Below, in pieces: positions 27,275 through 38,142 of a stretch of DNA of 64,000 nt (positions are counted from its first letter, which is position 1; each line of letters opens with the position of its first letter). The notes below the pieces were generated by a model, which was not told where the DNA came from, did not search any database, and saw only the letters and a program-made list of their open reading frames with translations. The stretch comes from Bacteroidota bacterium (GTDB taxonomy: Bacteria > Bacteroidota > Bacteroidia > 2-12-FULL-35-15). The position numbers were made by a program, and so were the translations under genes. Location of the stretch: the NCBI GenBank assembly GCA_947476185.1, contig CANJPX010000001.1, forward strand, positions 62,001 through 126,000. Direction: 5' to 3'.

Positions 27275-28915
27275 ATGCAAGAGGAGATGAATGTTGATCA
27301 GAGTGTTACTGTAAGACGCACCGTCCTTGTTTTTAAGCAAAAATTACCCCAGTTAATAATTGTTTTATTTTCTGTACTATTAGCACTAGGCATGTATTAC
27401 CACGAAATGTGGAGAGACGAACTTGATATTTATGGGAGGATTGGTTTAAATGGATATGTTAAATACAGCGAACATGATTATTCTTATTTAGTTTACAATC
27501 TTTTAATGAAAGCTTTTCTTTGGGTCAATGGATCTCAAATGATGTACCAGTTTTACCACTATGTCATAATTGTAGCCGCTATATTTCTTTTAAATAAATA
27601 TTCTCCGTTTAGTTTATTTGAAAAGTTTTTTCTCACGTTTTCATATTTTCTTTTTTTTGAATATGGAATCCTTTCAAGATATTATGGTTTCTTAATTTTG
27701 ATGTTGTTTCTTATCATGTATCTTTTATCTCGTAAAAGAGTTAATTATTATTTAATTATAATTCCCTTAATTGTCTTGGCAAACCATTCAATAAATTCGT
27801 TCATTATTATTTTGCCGCTGTTTGTTTTTATTGTAAATAAGTTGATCGAAAAATTTAAGAAAAACACACTTACCAAGTCCTTGTTAATTTCATATGTTGG
27901 TGTATTTCTGTTTTTCATTTTTATGGGAGTTATATATGTCGTTTTCACATATGGTCAAAAATCCCGCTGGGATGGTGTAGCGAACGCTCCTTTTTTTATG
28001 ACTATTCGGACTATCTGGAACAGTTTTATTCCCCTTCCGGAGTTTACTAGTGGCGCTAGTTTTTGGAATACAAATTATTTTAGTTTCCCCGATATTTATC
28101 CAATGAACTATGACGTTTCAAATTATCTAACAACTCAAAATATTGTTTTGTCGATTTCGTCCATATTTATTTTCATAATAATCTTAATTAAATTTTCAAA
28201 TAAACCTGTTGTTTTTTGGATTTTTTTTGGTAACTGTATTTTGTTGCTGCTTTTCCTTCATACAGCAAAATTTTATTATATTAGGCATCAGGGTTTACTT
28301 TTTATTGTTTTTATATACTGCTATTGGCTTTATCATATTGCAGATGAAGGCATTCATATACCCATACTTAATAAAATAAAATTAGACAGATTGCAGAAAC
28401 TTAAGATTGGAATAATTTTTAAACCAATGATCAGTCTCTTTTTAATTATGCAATTTGTATCCTCCTGCTATGCTTTTTATAAGGATGTAAAATACAAATT
28501 CACCTTGTCGCACGAGACGGCAAAATTTATAAAAACAAACAAGCTTGAAACCGATCATGAATTTGTTGGTTTTATAGATTTTGCGGCACAAACAATCGCT
28601 ATAAATTTGAAAAAGAAGACCTACTTTCCTCAAAGTAATTCTATTGATTATGTCTGGAATCCTTTTGATAAGAACTACAAACAAAATATTTCAATTAGTG
28701 AGGTTTTGGATGCTTGTATTAATTACTCAGAGATCCAAAAGACAAAAGTGATTTTAATATTGAATTTTCCATTAATGGATAATCATCAAACAGAATTGAG
28801 TAATGCAATGTTAACGGAAAATTCGAGTATTGCACTCTTGAAATCTTTCACCGGAGATATTATTCAAACTGATGAGCAGTTCTGGTTGTATGAAGTAAGA
28901 AAAATTGAAAATTGA
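27275..28915 (+). CDS. Polytopic membrane protein, GT-C-like glycosyltransferase
   Basis: Many TM segments; early acidic loop motif MWRDELDIY after TM1. Confidence 0.55.
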   Translation: MQEEMNVDQSVTVRRTVLVFKQKLPQLIIVLFSVLLALGMYYHEMWRDELDIYGRIGLNGYVKYSEHDYSYLVYNLLMKAFLWVNGSQMMYQFYHYVIIVAAIFLLNKYSPFSLFEKFFLTFSYFLFFEYGILSRYYGFLILMLFLIMYLLSRKRVNYYLIIIPLIVLANHSINSFIIILPLFVFIVNKLIEKFKKNTLTKSLLISYVGVFLFFIFMGVIYVVFTYGQKSRWDGVANAPFFMTIRTIWNSFIPLPEFTSGASFWNTNYFSFPDIYPMNYDVSNYLTTQNIVLSISSIFIFIIILIKFSNKPVVFWIFFGNCILLLLFLHTAKFYYIRHQGLLFIVFIYCYWLYHIADEGIHIPILNKIKLDRLQKLKIGIIFKPMISLFLIMQFVSSCYAFYKDVKYKFTLSHETAKFIKTNKLETDHEFVGFIDFAAQTIAINLKKKTYFPQSNSIDYVWNPFDKNYKQNISISEVLDACINYSEIQKTKVILILNFPLMDNHQTELSNAMLTENSSIALLKSFTGDIIQTDEQFWLYEVRKIEN

Positions 28916-28987
28916 TTTGGTTAAAATAAAAATAATAGTGATGGTCAATATTTGACCTAAATAAAATCTGTTTTACATAGTATTAGG

Positions 28988-30673
28988 ATGAAATTTAATT
29001 TTCAAGTATTTAAAATTAAAAGCACCAATAAACTGTTGGTCTTGTCCATATTTTTATTTTGTCTTTTAGCTGTGAGTGTTTTAAAAAATATTTCATACCC
29101 GCTTTTTTGGGCTGACGAAAGCATGACAGCAATTGGAGCTGAAAGAGTTCTTGAATATGGGTATCCGAAGGTACATGATGGAAAGAATGTGTTTTATGAT
29201 TTAAGAAATAGCAATCCAACATTAGGAATTAATGCAAAAGATGACTCATACATTGGAGGAGCTGGATGGGGGCAGTATTACTATGGTGTAATAGGATATA
29301 TGCTTGCTGATAAAATTGATAATATTTACTTTAAAACAGGCGTTTTTAGAGCAACTTTTGCTTTGGTCGGTTTAATCGGATTGTTATTATTCGCATTTTT
29401 TTTATCTAAGTTTTTCCCAGATAAATTTAATAGATATCTTTTTATTTCTCTCTTTTTTCTTTTAGAATTAATGTCTATTTCCTTGGCTTTACTGTTAAGA
29501 GAGGTAAGGTATTATTCCTTAGTGATTTTTCTTTCGAGTATAATAATTGGTTTGTATTTGAATTTTAGATTTTATAAACCGTTCAATAAATTTTTATTTG
29601 TGAGTATAGAAATTCTTTCGTTGTGTTTGCTTTTTGTAACATTTGCTCCTGTTTTTTTTATTTCGATCCTGACTATAGGTTTATCGGAACTAATTATTGG
29701 GGTTTTTCAGTATTCCAAATCAGACTTACGATCATCAATAAAAAAAGTGTTGCCTGTTATGCTTTCCCTAATTATTTCACTTATCATTATTAGTCCACTG
29801 GTTTTTTATTTTAAGACTTTTGAGATATCAAATGCAATGAGCGCATTTAATGGTTTTAATAGTAAAATGTATTGGAATAATATGTTCACGTCAATTAGTT
29901 ATTTTGCAAAACACGAACTTTTATGGCTTGCTTTAATTATGAAATTATTGTTAATTTTAAACAGCAAAAATTTTCTAATGCAAGGGTTTTCTCTTTTCAA
30001 AATATCTTGTTTTTTGACTTTATTTTTCATTGTCTCCCTTTTTACAATAGCAAAAATTCCTAACTTTATATTTACTCGATACATAATTTATCTTCAACCA
30101 ATTCTCTCTATAATAGTTATTCTTGATTTTTTAATTCTACTTGATCTAAATTCTGAAAATGGGGTAAAATGTTTCGGCATTAGAAACGTTTTGCCTCTAA
30201 TTATTTTTTGCGCTTTTTTTATTTATTTAGGTTTTTCTAATTTTAAAAATATTAAGAGTCACATCTTTGAACTTACTCACATATATAAAGGCCCTCTTGA
30301 TTATACAATACCATTCATTAAAGAATCTTTTAAAAAAACGGATACGCTTGTTATTGCAGCAAATTATGAGGAAACTTCATATATGTATTATTTAAAAAGT
30401 AAAGTTGTCGTTGGTCTAGTTGGGAATAATATTTTGGAGGATGCAAAGTTAAATCCTCATATTATTGCTTTCAGGAGTACCTGGACGGAATTTGCCTATG
30501 TTTTTGATGAATATGGAAAGCGTGCAGTTTTTAATCGTTTCAATTTCTCTGTTTTTGATTTCCCGTTTAATAATATTCCGGAACTAAACAGTGAGCTGTC
30601 AATGCCTCACCAATTTGAAACGAAGGTGTGGTATGAGCAAGATGGAATAACCAATTTGTATTTAAGGAAATGA
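28988..30673 (+). CDS. Polytopic membrane protein, GT39-like glycosyltransferase
   Basis: ISYPLFWADESMTAIGAERVLEYGYPKVHDGKNVF loop followed by multiple TM segments. Confidence 0.6.
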   Translation: MKFNFQVFKIKSTNKLLVLSIFLFCLLAVSVLKNISYPLFWADESMTAIGAERVLEYGYPKVHDGKNVFYDLRNSNPTLGINAKDDSYIGGAGWGQYYYGVIGYMLADKIDNIYFKTGVFRATFALVGLIGLLLFAFFLSKFFPDKFNRYLFISLFFLLELMSISLALLLREVRYYSLVIFLSSIIIGLYLNFRFYKPFNKFLFVSIEILSLCLLFVTFAPVFFISILTIGLSELIIGVFQYSKSDLRSSIKKVLPVMLSLIISLIIISPLVFYFKTFEISNAMSAFNGFNSKMYWNNMFTSISYFAKHELLWLALIMKLLLILNSKNFLMQGFSLFKISCFLTLFFIVSLFTIAKIPNFIFTRYIIYLQPILSIIVILDFLILLDLNSENGVKCFGIRNVLPLIIFCAFFIYLGFSNFKNIKSHIFELTHIYKGPLDYTIPFIKESFKKTDTLVIAANYEETSYMYYLKSKVVVGLVGNNILEDAKLNPHIIAFRSTWTEFAYVFDEYGKRAVFNRFNFSVFDFPFNNIPELNSELSMPHQFETKVWYEQDGITNLYLRK

Positions 30674-32451
30674 TTCAAGTTCAAGTTGAAAGGGAGTTTA
30701 CAGACAATATTTCTAAAATAAGGGAATATAAGTTTAATTTGGTCGCTTTGATTGGGTTGTTGGTTTCCTTATTGTTAATTGTTTTTTGCTATCAACATTT
30801 TGGATCTTATTTTGAAGAGAATGATGATCCCAGATTTGTTATGGCAATGAAAGGATTTGCTACTCACCTTCCTTTTGATAATTTCATGGGTTTCTTTTAT
30901 ATTTTAACAGATGACTTGTACATATCACTTTACAAACATTTTCCCAATATAGGATGGTATGGACTCTCAATGTTTTTGCTGCTTTGGGGCGCATTATTTA
31001 ATATTTACATTTCACTTTATCTATCGGCCAAGCATATAATTGTTTTTCCTTTATTTTTATTAATTTTTATTGCATTTTATTTTTTAATATTTTTTCAGAA
31101 TGTTTACTGGATCAATTTCGCTCGTCCTACTATTTTGGTTACAAGTAGTTTTATTATCTTATTGTCTGTATTATATTTAAATATTGAGATTTTTAAAAAT
31201 AATAAGTGGGTACTAATATTTCCTGTCATTACTTATAGCTTAGGTCATCTAACCAGATTAGAAGCAGGATACCTTGGATTTGTTTTTGGTTTGGTGTTTT
31301 CTATTCTTCTTATTTATAGACAAAAAAGTTTATTGCCTTTTTTGTTAAAATTTATTTTGCCGGTAGTATTCTTTATCTTAATTGTTAAGGTTGTAGGCGT
31401 ATTTTCTGAAAAGCGGAATGGGAGAAATATTGAATATTTGGAGAGGACGAAAATCATGCGTCAGCTTATTGATTATAAGAATGTTACAGAGTTTGTTCCA
31501 AAGGATATAAATGAGAGGATAGTATATGATGCTGTTATGGTCGAGTATTATTTTGGGGATGACAAAGCAATTACAATTGATTTTTTAAGGAAGCTAATAA
31601 AAGAGACTTCACTATGGAAGAGCGGGAACAATAAAAAATTTAAAATGGAATTCGACGTCTTTGTAAGTAGTTTAGGAAATGAAAATTTTATTGCAGCAAT
31701 AATTAATTTGAGTTTATTTGGATTTACTCTTCTATGGCTCTTAGTTTCGCTAAAAAATAATTATAAGAATTTTTTTAGATTTTTATTGTTTCATTTGTTT
31801 TATTTAGCAATTATTTTTGGAATGTGTTATTTTCTAAAACTCCCTGCTCGTATTTTTAATCCATTGCTTGTTATGTGGACTATTGGTAATTTGATTTTAG
31901 CAATGTCTTTCATTCGTTTTAATAAAAAGAAATTTTACTTCTTTTTATCTGTACCATTTTTTTTAATTTTATTTGGGATTCCTAAATTTGCTAAAGCCAA
32001 CAATGAATTCATTGCATATTATAAAAAATATGGAGAGGTTAATCGCCTAATGGTTGATGATATCAACGAGAAATTTCATAAAACTATTTTTATACCTACG
32101 TCCCCACGAAGTTGGGAAATGCATAATGCCACTGATCCTATTAATGAAATTAATTTTAAAAATGGTAATTCATACGTGTACCTCTCAATTGATATTTCAC
32201 AAGCACCTGAAACAAAAGACCAGCTTTTTAATATGTTCGGAACAAGCGACCATTCTGAGCTTTTTAAAAATATCAGTAAAATGAATAATGTTGTTTTTAT
32301 TTCTGATGATAATTATGTTAATTTTTTAGGGGCATACTATCATTACCTCTATAAACAAGATTATTATTTTGAAACAGTATTTGATTATCAACCTTTTTTT
32401 TATCAATACACAGGATTAAATTATTATAGATTGAAAAAAGCTTCTCAATGA
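30670..32451 (+). CDS. Polytopic membrane protein, paralog A of a tandem pair
   Basis: FGSYFEENDDPRFVMAMKGFATHLPFDNF; aligns end to end with 32448..34202; 4-nt overlaps on both sides. Confidence 0.65.
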   Translation: MIQVQVEREFTDNISKIREYKFNLVALIGLLVSLLLIVFCYQHFGSYFEENDDPRFVMAMKGFATHLPFDNFMGFFYILTDDLYISLYKHFPNIGWYGLSMFLLLWGALFNIYISLYLSAKHIIVFPLFLLIFIAFYFLIFFQNVYWINFARPTILVTSSFIILLSVLYLNIEIFKNNKWVLIFPVITYSLGHLTRLEAGYLGFVFGLVFSILLIYRQKSLLPFLLKFILPVVFFILIVKVVGVFSEKRNGRNIEYLERTKIMRQLIDYKNVTEFVPKDINERIVYDAVMVEYYFGDDKAITIDFLRKLIKETSLWKSGNNKKFKMEFDVFVSSLGNENFIAAIINLSLFGFTLLWLLVSLKNNYKNFFRFLLFHLFYLAIIFGMCYFLKLPARIFNPLLVMWTIGNLILAMSFIRFNKKKFYFFLSVPFFLILFGIPKFAKANNEFIAYYKKYGEVNRLMVDDINEKFHKTIFIPTSPRSWEMHNATDPINEINFKNGNSYVYLSIDISQAPETKDQLFNMFGTSDHSELFKNISKMNNVVFISDDNYVNFLGAYYHYLYKQDYYFETVFDYQPFFYQYTGLNYYRLKKASQ

Positions 32452-34202
32452 TATGTAATACCGAAATAGAAACTTCGAGAAAAAGGGAGTATGATTTTAA
32501 AATAGTCGCATCCATTGGCTTATTAATTTCTGTTTTTTTACTTGTGTTTAGTTATTATATTTTCGGCTCTTTTTTCGAATCTAATGATGATCCTAGATAT
32601 GTTTTGGCTATGAAAGGGCTTGTTTCACCTCTTCCCTTTGAGCATTTTTTTGGAGCATATAAGTTTACGGCTATTTTGTACGGCTATCTTTACAAACATT
32701 TTCCAGAATTTGGTTGGTATGGGTTTTCTATGTTTTTTTTGCTTTGGGCGGCTTTGTTTAATATTTATATAACCTTTTATCTTGTCTCCAAAAGTCGAAT
32801 TAATTTCCTTCTTTTCATTATGTTATTCATTACTTTTTACTTTTCTGTGTTTTTTCAGAATTCTTATTGCATTAATTTTGCTCGACCTGTAATTTTGGTT
32901 TCTTCGAGTTTTGTAATCTTATTGGGAGTTTTATATCTTCATGCGGAAGTATTAAGAAAAAATAAATGGATATTATTTTTCCCGATAATAACTTTCATTT
33001 TTGCGCACTTCACTCGTTTAGATACAGGATATTTAGGTTTTGTTTTTGGGTTGGTTTTTTCTGTTCTTCTTATTTTTAAAGAAAAGGCACTTGTTCCATT
33101 TCTTTTGAAATTTATTGTTCCATTTCTTTTATTTTTTGCTCTTCTTGAGACAGAGAAAGTATATTCCGCTACTTATGGAAATGTGAATAATTTGTGCTGG
33201 GAGAAGTCTGAGTTAATAAGGAAACTTATTGATTATAAGAATGGATCTGAATATGTACCAAAAGATGTGAAAGATCAAATTGCCTACGAATCAATTATGG
33301 TTACCTATTATTTTGGTGATGATAATATATTCACCTTGGATTATTTAAAAAGACTAACTTTTGAATGTTCACTCTTAAAAAGCGGTCGTGAAAAGAAATT
33401 TAGAGAAGAGTATGGAACTTTTTCAAAAAGTTTGGATAATGAAAATTCTGCTGCCAATATGCTCAATTACGGCTTGCTTGCTATTTTTATTATTTCATTT
33501 TTCCTTTCCATGAAGGGGACTGTGTTTTATGTTATAAGGGTTGTATTGTTTCAGTTGTTTTTTTATTCTATTATTTTAGGCCTTTGTTATTACTTAAAAC
33601 TCCCTGCTAGAATTTTTAATCCTCTTGTTGTAATGTTAACTTTCGGGAATTTGGTTTTTGCGTTTTCTTTTTTGCATTTCACTAATAAACTAGTTTATTG
33701 GATTCTCGTAATTCCTCTCGTATTGTTTTTTTATTCTATACCAACCTATATAAATAAAACGAAGGAAAGAATATCTTATTATAAGGAATATGGCAGAGTA
33801 AATCAAATGATGATAGATGATTTAAATAAGACTTTTCAAAATACCATTTTTATTCCAACTAATGGAAGAGCCTGGGAAATGCATGCAGCAACAGATCCAA
33901 TAAAAGAAATTAATTTTAAAAATAATAACAGCTATGTTTATTTATCGATTGAATTGTCTTTAACTCCAGAAATAAAAGACCAGCTTAGTGCTAAATTTGG
34001 AACGAGTGATCATTCAAAACTCTTTAGAAATATAAAAGAAATGGATAATGTGATTTTCATTTCAGATGAATCCTATAATTATTTTTTATCAGCCTATTAT
34101 CATTACTTTTATAGTCAGGATTATACTTTTGAAAAAGTATTTATTCACCCGCCTCTTTTTTATCAATATACAGGATTGAACTATTACAGAATAAAAAGGT
34201 AA
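32448..34202 (+). CDS. Polytopic membrane protein, paralog B of a tandem pair
   Basis: FGSFFESNDDPRYVLAMKGLVSPLPFEHF; strong similarity to 30670..32451 throughout. Confidence 0.65.
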   Translation: MICNTEIETSRKREYDFKIVASIGLLISVFLLVFSYYIFGSFFESNDDPRYVLAMKGLVSPLPFEHFFGAYKFTAILYGYLYKHFPEFGWYGFSMFFLLWAALFNIYITFYLVSKSRINFLLFIMLFITFYFSVFFQNSYCINFARPVILVSSSFVILLGVLYLHAEVLRKNKWILFFPIITFIFAHFTRLDTGYLGFVFGLVFSVLLIFKEKALVPFLLKFIVPFLLFFALLETEKVYSATYGNVNNLCWEKSELIRKLIDYKNGSEYVPKDVKDQIAYESIMVTYYFGDDNIFTLDYLKRLTFECSLLKSGREKKFREEYGTFSKSLDNENSAANMLNYGLLAIFIISFFLSMKGTVFYVIRVVLFQLFFYSIILGLCYYLKLPARIFNPLVVMLTFGNLVFAFSFLHFTNKLVYWILVIPLVLFFYSIPTYINKTKERISYYKEYGRVNQMMIDDLNKTFQNTIFIPTNGRAWEMHAATDPIKEINFKNNNSYVYLSIELSLTPEIKDQLSAKFGTSDHSKLFRNIKEMDNVIFISDESYNYFLSAYYHYFYSQDYTFEKVFIHPPLFYQYTGLNYYRIKR

Positions 34203-34222
34203 CCAACAATAACTTATTTTAA

Positions 34223-35065
34223 GTGAAAACTATTAATCACACTTCGCCTCAACTAAATGAATTAATACTTGATATTAATGGGATATGGGTTTCTGAAAAG
34301 GAAGAACGTGTATCCTATCCTGATTGTGGAAACGATGCACTATTTTTAGTTGAAGACAATAGTTTTTGGTTTAAACATCGTAACAATATTATTAATAGTG
34401 TTTTAGATCGTTATCCTTTCAAGAATAACTTTGCTGATATTGGAGGAGGAAATGGTTTTCAGGCTATGGCAATATCTGAAAAATATAATACGGCCAAATT
34501 GTTTTTGTTAGAGCCAGGTTATCAGGGTTGTTTGAATGCAAAAAAAAGGGGATTAGTGAATGTCTTTAATATTCCTTTTCAAAAATTTGATTTTTGTAGT
34601 AATAATGTTGATGGTGTTGGTTTATTTGATGTTTTGGAACATATCGAGGATGATGTTGCTTTTATTTCTGAAATTAAATCCCGATTACCTCCTAATTCGA
34701 TTATATATATCACCGTTCCTGCGCATAATTATTTATGGTCAGATGTTGATTTCTTTGCCGGTCATTTCAGGCGATATAATTTTGAAATGATTAAGTCTCT
34801 TGCGACTAATGCTGATGTTGAATTAGTTTTTTCTTCTTTCTTTTTCTCTTATGTTCCTTTTATCACATATTTTGTTAAGCATATTCCTTATATATTAAGG
34901 GGTAGGCGTAGCAGTGAGTCTATTTTGAATTCAGAAGTAGAAAATCTTGCTCCTTCTGGATTTGTTTTAAAAATCTTCGATTTGTTTCATAAAAGAGAAC
35001 TAAACTTGATTGAGAGAAGTTTAATTAAAAGGGGAGGGAGTTGTATTGCCGTATTCAAGACATAA
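34223..35065 (+). CDS. Class I SAM-dependent methyltransferase (GTG start)
   Basis: FADIGGGNGFQAMAISEKY, GLFDVLEHIEDDVAFISEIKSRLPPNSIIYITVPAH. Confidence 0.78.
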   Translation: MKTINHTSPQLNELILDINGIWVSEKEERVSYPDCGNDALFLVEDNSFWFKHRNNIINSVLDRYPFKNNFADIGGGNGFQAMAISEKYNTAKLFLLEPGYQGCLNAKKRGLVNVFNIPFQKFDFCSNNVDGVGLFDVLEHIEDDVAFISEIKSRLPPNSIIYITVPAHNYLWSDVDFFAGHFRRYNFEMIKSLATNADVELVFSSFFFSYVPFITYFVKHIPYILRGRRSSESILNSEVENLAPSGFVLKIFDLFHKRELNLIERSLIKRGGSCIAVFKT

Positions 35066-35108
35066 TTATTTTATATAGAAGTTTTTTGGCAGCGACTTGC
35101 TACCAACT

Positions 35109-36770
35109 TTATAACCTTTCATATATGTATATTATGTCTTCTGATTTTGGCTGATAGTTATTAAGTTGGTCGTATATTTTTAGAGAAGAATATTCGTATG
35201 GCATTATATCATAAAGTCCTACCAGTCTATAATTTTTTGAGGCATAGTCTTGAGCCCATTTGTAAATAAATCTTTCTGATAGAGGCTGGTTTAACCATGA
35301 TCGCCATATATCGACAAGTAGCAAATATTTTGGTTTGTTTGATTCAATTTCTTGAGCCATTTCTTTTTGCATTGATAATGCATATGGGTGTATCTCAACT
35401 AAGTTGTATGTATATATATATCCTGAAGCAGAATATCTGTCTGCATAAAAACAAATTTGCGGCTCCGAACCCATTATTGCAATTTTATCATCCTTGTTAG
35501 TGTTTTTTTGAATGAAATCCGCTATTTCAATCGATTCTACAAATGGATTCACACGGTATATTTTTTTGGAAGATATTTTTGTATTTTGTAAAAACAAATA
35601 ATCGATGTTGGCGTTTATTCCTAAACCAACCAAAGATATAAATACAAAAAAAGTAGTGAATACCATGATCGGCATTTTAAATTTATGGATAAAAAGATCA
35701 TTAAAGAATTCGAAGAATATGGCTGTCAAAAGTCCAACAATAGGCAATAGTGTTATAAAATAATGTTGCCGAAAATAAAATCCTGGAATTATTGTTAAAA
35801 CAGAAAAGAAGAAAAACAAAGCGATCAGAATTTTATTTCTTTTTGAAGTTTTATGAAAAAATATAAGTGGTATGCCAGCTAACGAAATTAACCATAAAGC
35901 GAAATAGCCAACAAATGAATATTGGCCGGTTATTGCATTTATTCCTAGTTTAAAATAATAGCCAATTTCATCAGATGGTACCTGACTGCCGTATTCTGCG
36001 AGATAGGTCACTGTCCAAAACCAAAATCTTTTAAAATCACCAAAGAAATAAAAAAACAGTAACATGCATATTACTGGGGCGGCAAATCCAAAAGAGAATA
36101 CTAGAAGTCTTTTTAATAGATTTTTAAGTGGGGTAAAATTAAATTCGTTGACGATAATAATTGCAATTCCAAAAAATAAAAAGAATAAGCCCGATTGTTT
36201 ACAAAGAAAAGCAAAAGAAAAGAAAATTCCGGAAATAAAATATTGAATTAATTTATGTTTTTCATTTCTGTAAAGTTGAAGTAAAAGGTAGATCCCTAAA
36301 AGTGCAAAAAAAGTAACAAAATGTGTTGCGTGAGCGGCTTGTGCTAATAAGCTCCACGATGTTCCCATAATCCCGAATGTAGCACTGGAGAAAATGGCTC
36401 CAATCTTTGAAACAAAATGTTTGGAGATCAAGAACACCAATATAATTGATGTTATTGAAATAATTGTTAACCCAATATGTATTCCCACGATAGTTTTTCC
36501 GAACATTAGCATACTTAATGCATACATATAATATGTTCCGGGTAGTTTCATATTATAGGCCAAGGTGTATGGAATATGGCCATCAAGTATTAGTTTTCCC
36601 ATATAAGCATATTCACCTTCGTCTCGTTCAAGTGGGAACGAAAGCAGATGAATACGTGCAGTAAGCACAACTAGAATTATTAATCCAAGTAGGGTATAAA
36701 TAAATATATCGTTATTGAATGGATCAGTATAACGAATTGAAATTTTGGAGAAAAACGATTTTTTTAGCAT
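35109..36770 (-). CDS. Glycosyltransferase family 39/ArnT-like membrane protein
   Basis: LSFPLERDEGEYAYMGKLILDGHIPYTLAYNMKLPGTYYMYAL is a typical GT39 first loop. Confidence 0.8.
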   Translation of the reverse strand: MLKKSFFSKISIRYTDPFNNDIFIYTLLGLIILVVLTARIHLLSFPLERDEGEYAYMGKLILDGHIPYTLAYNMKLPGTYYMYALSMLMFGKTIVGIHIGLTIISITSIILVFLISKHFVSKIGAIFSSATFGIMGTSWSLLAQAAHATHFVTFFALLGIYLLLQLYRNEKHKLIQYFISGIFFSFAFLCKQSGLFFLFFGIAIIIVNEFNFTPLKNLLKRLLVFSFGFAAPVICMLLFFYFFGDFKRFWFWTVTYLAEYGSQVPSDEIGYYFKLGINAITGQYSFVGYFALWLISLAGIPLIFFHKTSKRNKILIALFFFFSVLTIIPGFYFRQHYFITLLPIVGLLTAIFFEFFNDLFIHKFKMPIMVFTTFFVFISLVGLGINANIDYLFLQNTKISSKKIYRVNPFVESIEIADFIQKNTNKDDKIAIMGSEPQICFYADRYSASGYIYTYNLVEIHPYALSMQKEMAQEIESNKPKYLLLVDIWRSWLNQPLSERFIYKWAQDYASKNYRLVGLYDIMPYEYSSLKIYDQLNNYQPKSEDIIYIYERL

Positions 36771-36787
36771 TAATATAATATCGAGGA

Positions 36788-37765
36788 TTATTTCTCCAGT
36801 ATTTTAGCATCTCCCATCATTACCTCAAAAAAATAGCCAGAACCAAAATCTTTGTCTAGCGTAATTTTCCCTTCTACAGTTACCTTTTCTCCCACCTTTA
36901 CTTCTTTTTCTATTACAACAGTTAAATCGGATTTTCGAGAAAAACCTGTGCCATCTTCAATATGAATCCAATTTTTTCCCATAATATTTGCACTGTATTT
37001 TGTTACTTCACCGCTAATTATGACTGTTTGGCCGGAATAGGATTTTTTATTTTCATATAGTTTAGCGATTGTAATTTTGTTAGAAATTTTGTCTTTTTTG
37101 GATTTTGGTGTTTTTTCTTTTGACTTGACATTAACTTCTGTTGGTACAAAAGTAAGTTTTCCTAGAAAATAAATTTCACTAAAGGTCCTTTTTAACTCTT
37201 TGCTAGTGAAATCTTTCATTGGGGCAGCGTCATCATAGGTGAAGGTTTGACCAGGCGAAGCTGAAATTTTTACTACAGCGAGCCATTTCTCTAAATCGCC
37301 CTCATTTACACGCAAATAGGTATAGCCTCCTACTTGAATAACTTCTTTCACTAAAACAGTATGAACCACTGGAGGTGGTACATTTTGTTGAATAGTGTCA
37401 AAGACGGGAACTGGCACTATGTTTTTTTCAGAAATTTCTGGTGTTGTCCCTAAATTAGCGAGGAATAATATTTGCTTAAAAGCTCTCTTAAGTTCCTTGC
37501 TTTGAAATTCACCCATTTGTAATCCACTATCAAAATAATAAATATCACCAACTTTTGCAGGAAAATTAGGCAATGCCAACCATTGTAATGAGTCTTTCCC
37601 TTTAATAATTTCCTTTACTTTCAAATATGTATAGGCCTTTGTTTGAAATACAGAATCAACAGTGACTTTATGTAAATATGACCTCGGGGCTGCTTGATTT
37701 TGTGAATAAAGATTTTTGGAAAATATTGAGGTTAAAAGTATTGTTATTAGAAAAATATTTTTCAT
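36788..37765 (-). CDS. Secreted protein, paralog of 20976..22007 (two GYTYLxV-type domains + OB-fold-like domain)
   Basis: VFQTKAYTYLKVKEIIKGKDSLQWLALPNFPAKVGDIYYFDSGLQMGEFQSKELKRAFKQILFL; C-term YSGQTVIISGEVTKYSANIMGKNWIHIEDGTGF. Confidence 0.7.
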   Translation of the reverse strand: MKNIFLITILLTSIFSKNLYSQNQAAPRSYLHKVTVDSVFQTKAYTYLKVKEIIKGKDSLQWLALPNFPAKVGDIYYFDSGLQMGEFQSKELKRAFKQILFLANLGTTPEISEKNIVPVPVFDTIQQNVPPPVVHTVLVKEVIQVGGYTYLRVNEGDLEKWLAVVKISASPGQTFTYDDAAPMKDFTSKELKRTFSEIYFLGKLTFVPTEVNVKSKEKTPKSKKDKISNKITIAKLYENKKSYSGQTVIISGEVTKYSANIMGKNWIHIEDGTGFSRKSDLTVVIEKEVKVGEKVTVEGKITLDKDFGSGYFFEVMMGDAKILEK

Positions 37766-38142
37766 AATATGCTTGAATTAAATTAATAATAAATTTTGTT
37801 TTTATATGAATTAAATGGAAGTAGTTTTTTGAATTTTTTATTGTTTTGATTTATTCAAATCTAAAAACTAGGGTGTTAACAAGTAGTTTTCTTACTAATA
37901 CAAAGAACCGTATTATTAGCCGCTAAAACAATGATTGCCCTCATTTTTTGCTAGAATTAACAATAAATTGTTAGAAAAAGCAATGTTTAACTTTTAAGCT
38001 TTAATATTAGAAAATCTTCCATAAATAGTATTCGTCTAATGACATTCATACGCTATTATCTAACTCGTATAAGTGTGAATGTGAAAACCAAAAGCTTGCC
38101 CACAAAACCATTAGAATAATTGCAAAACGGTTGCAGCTAATA

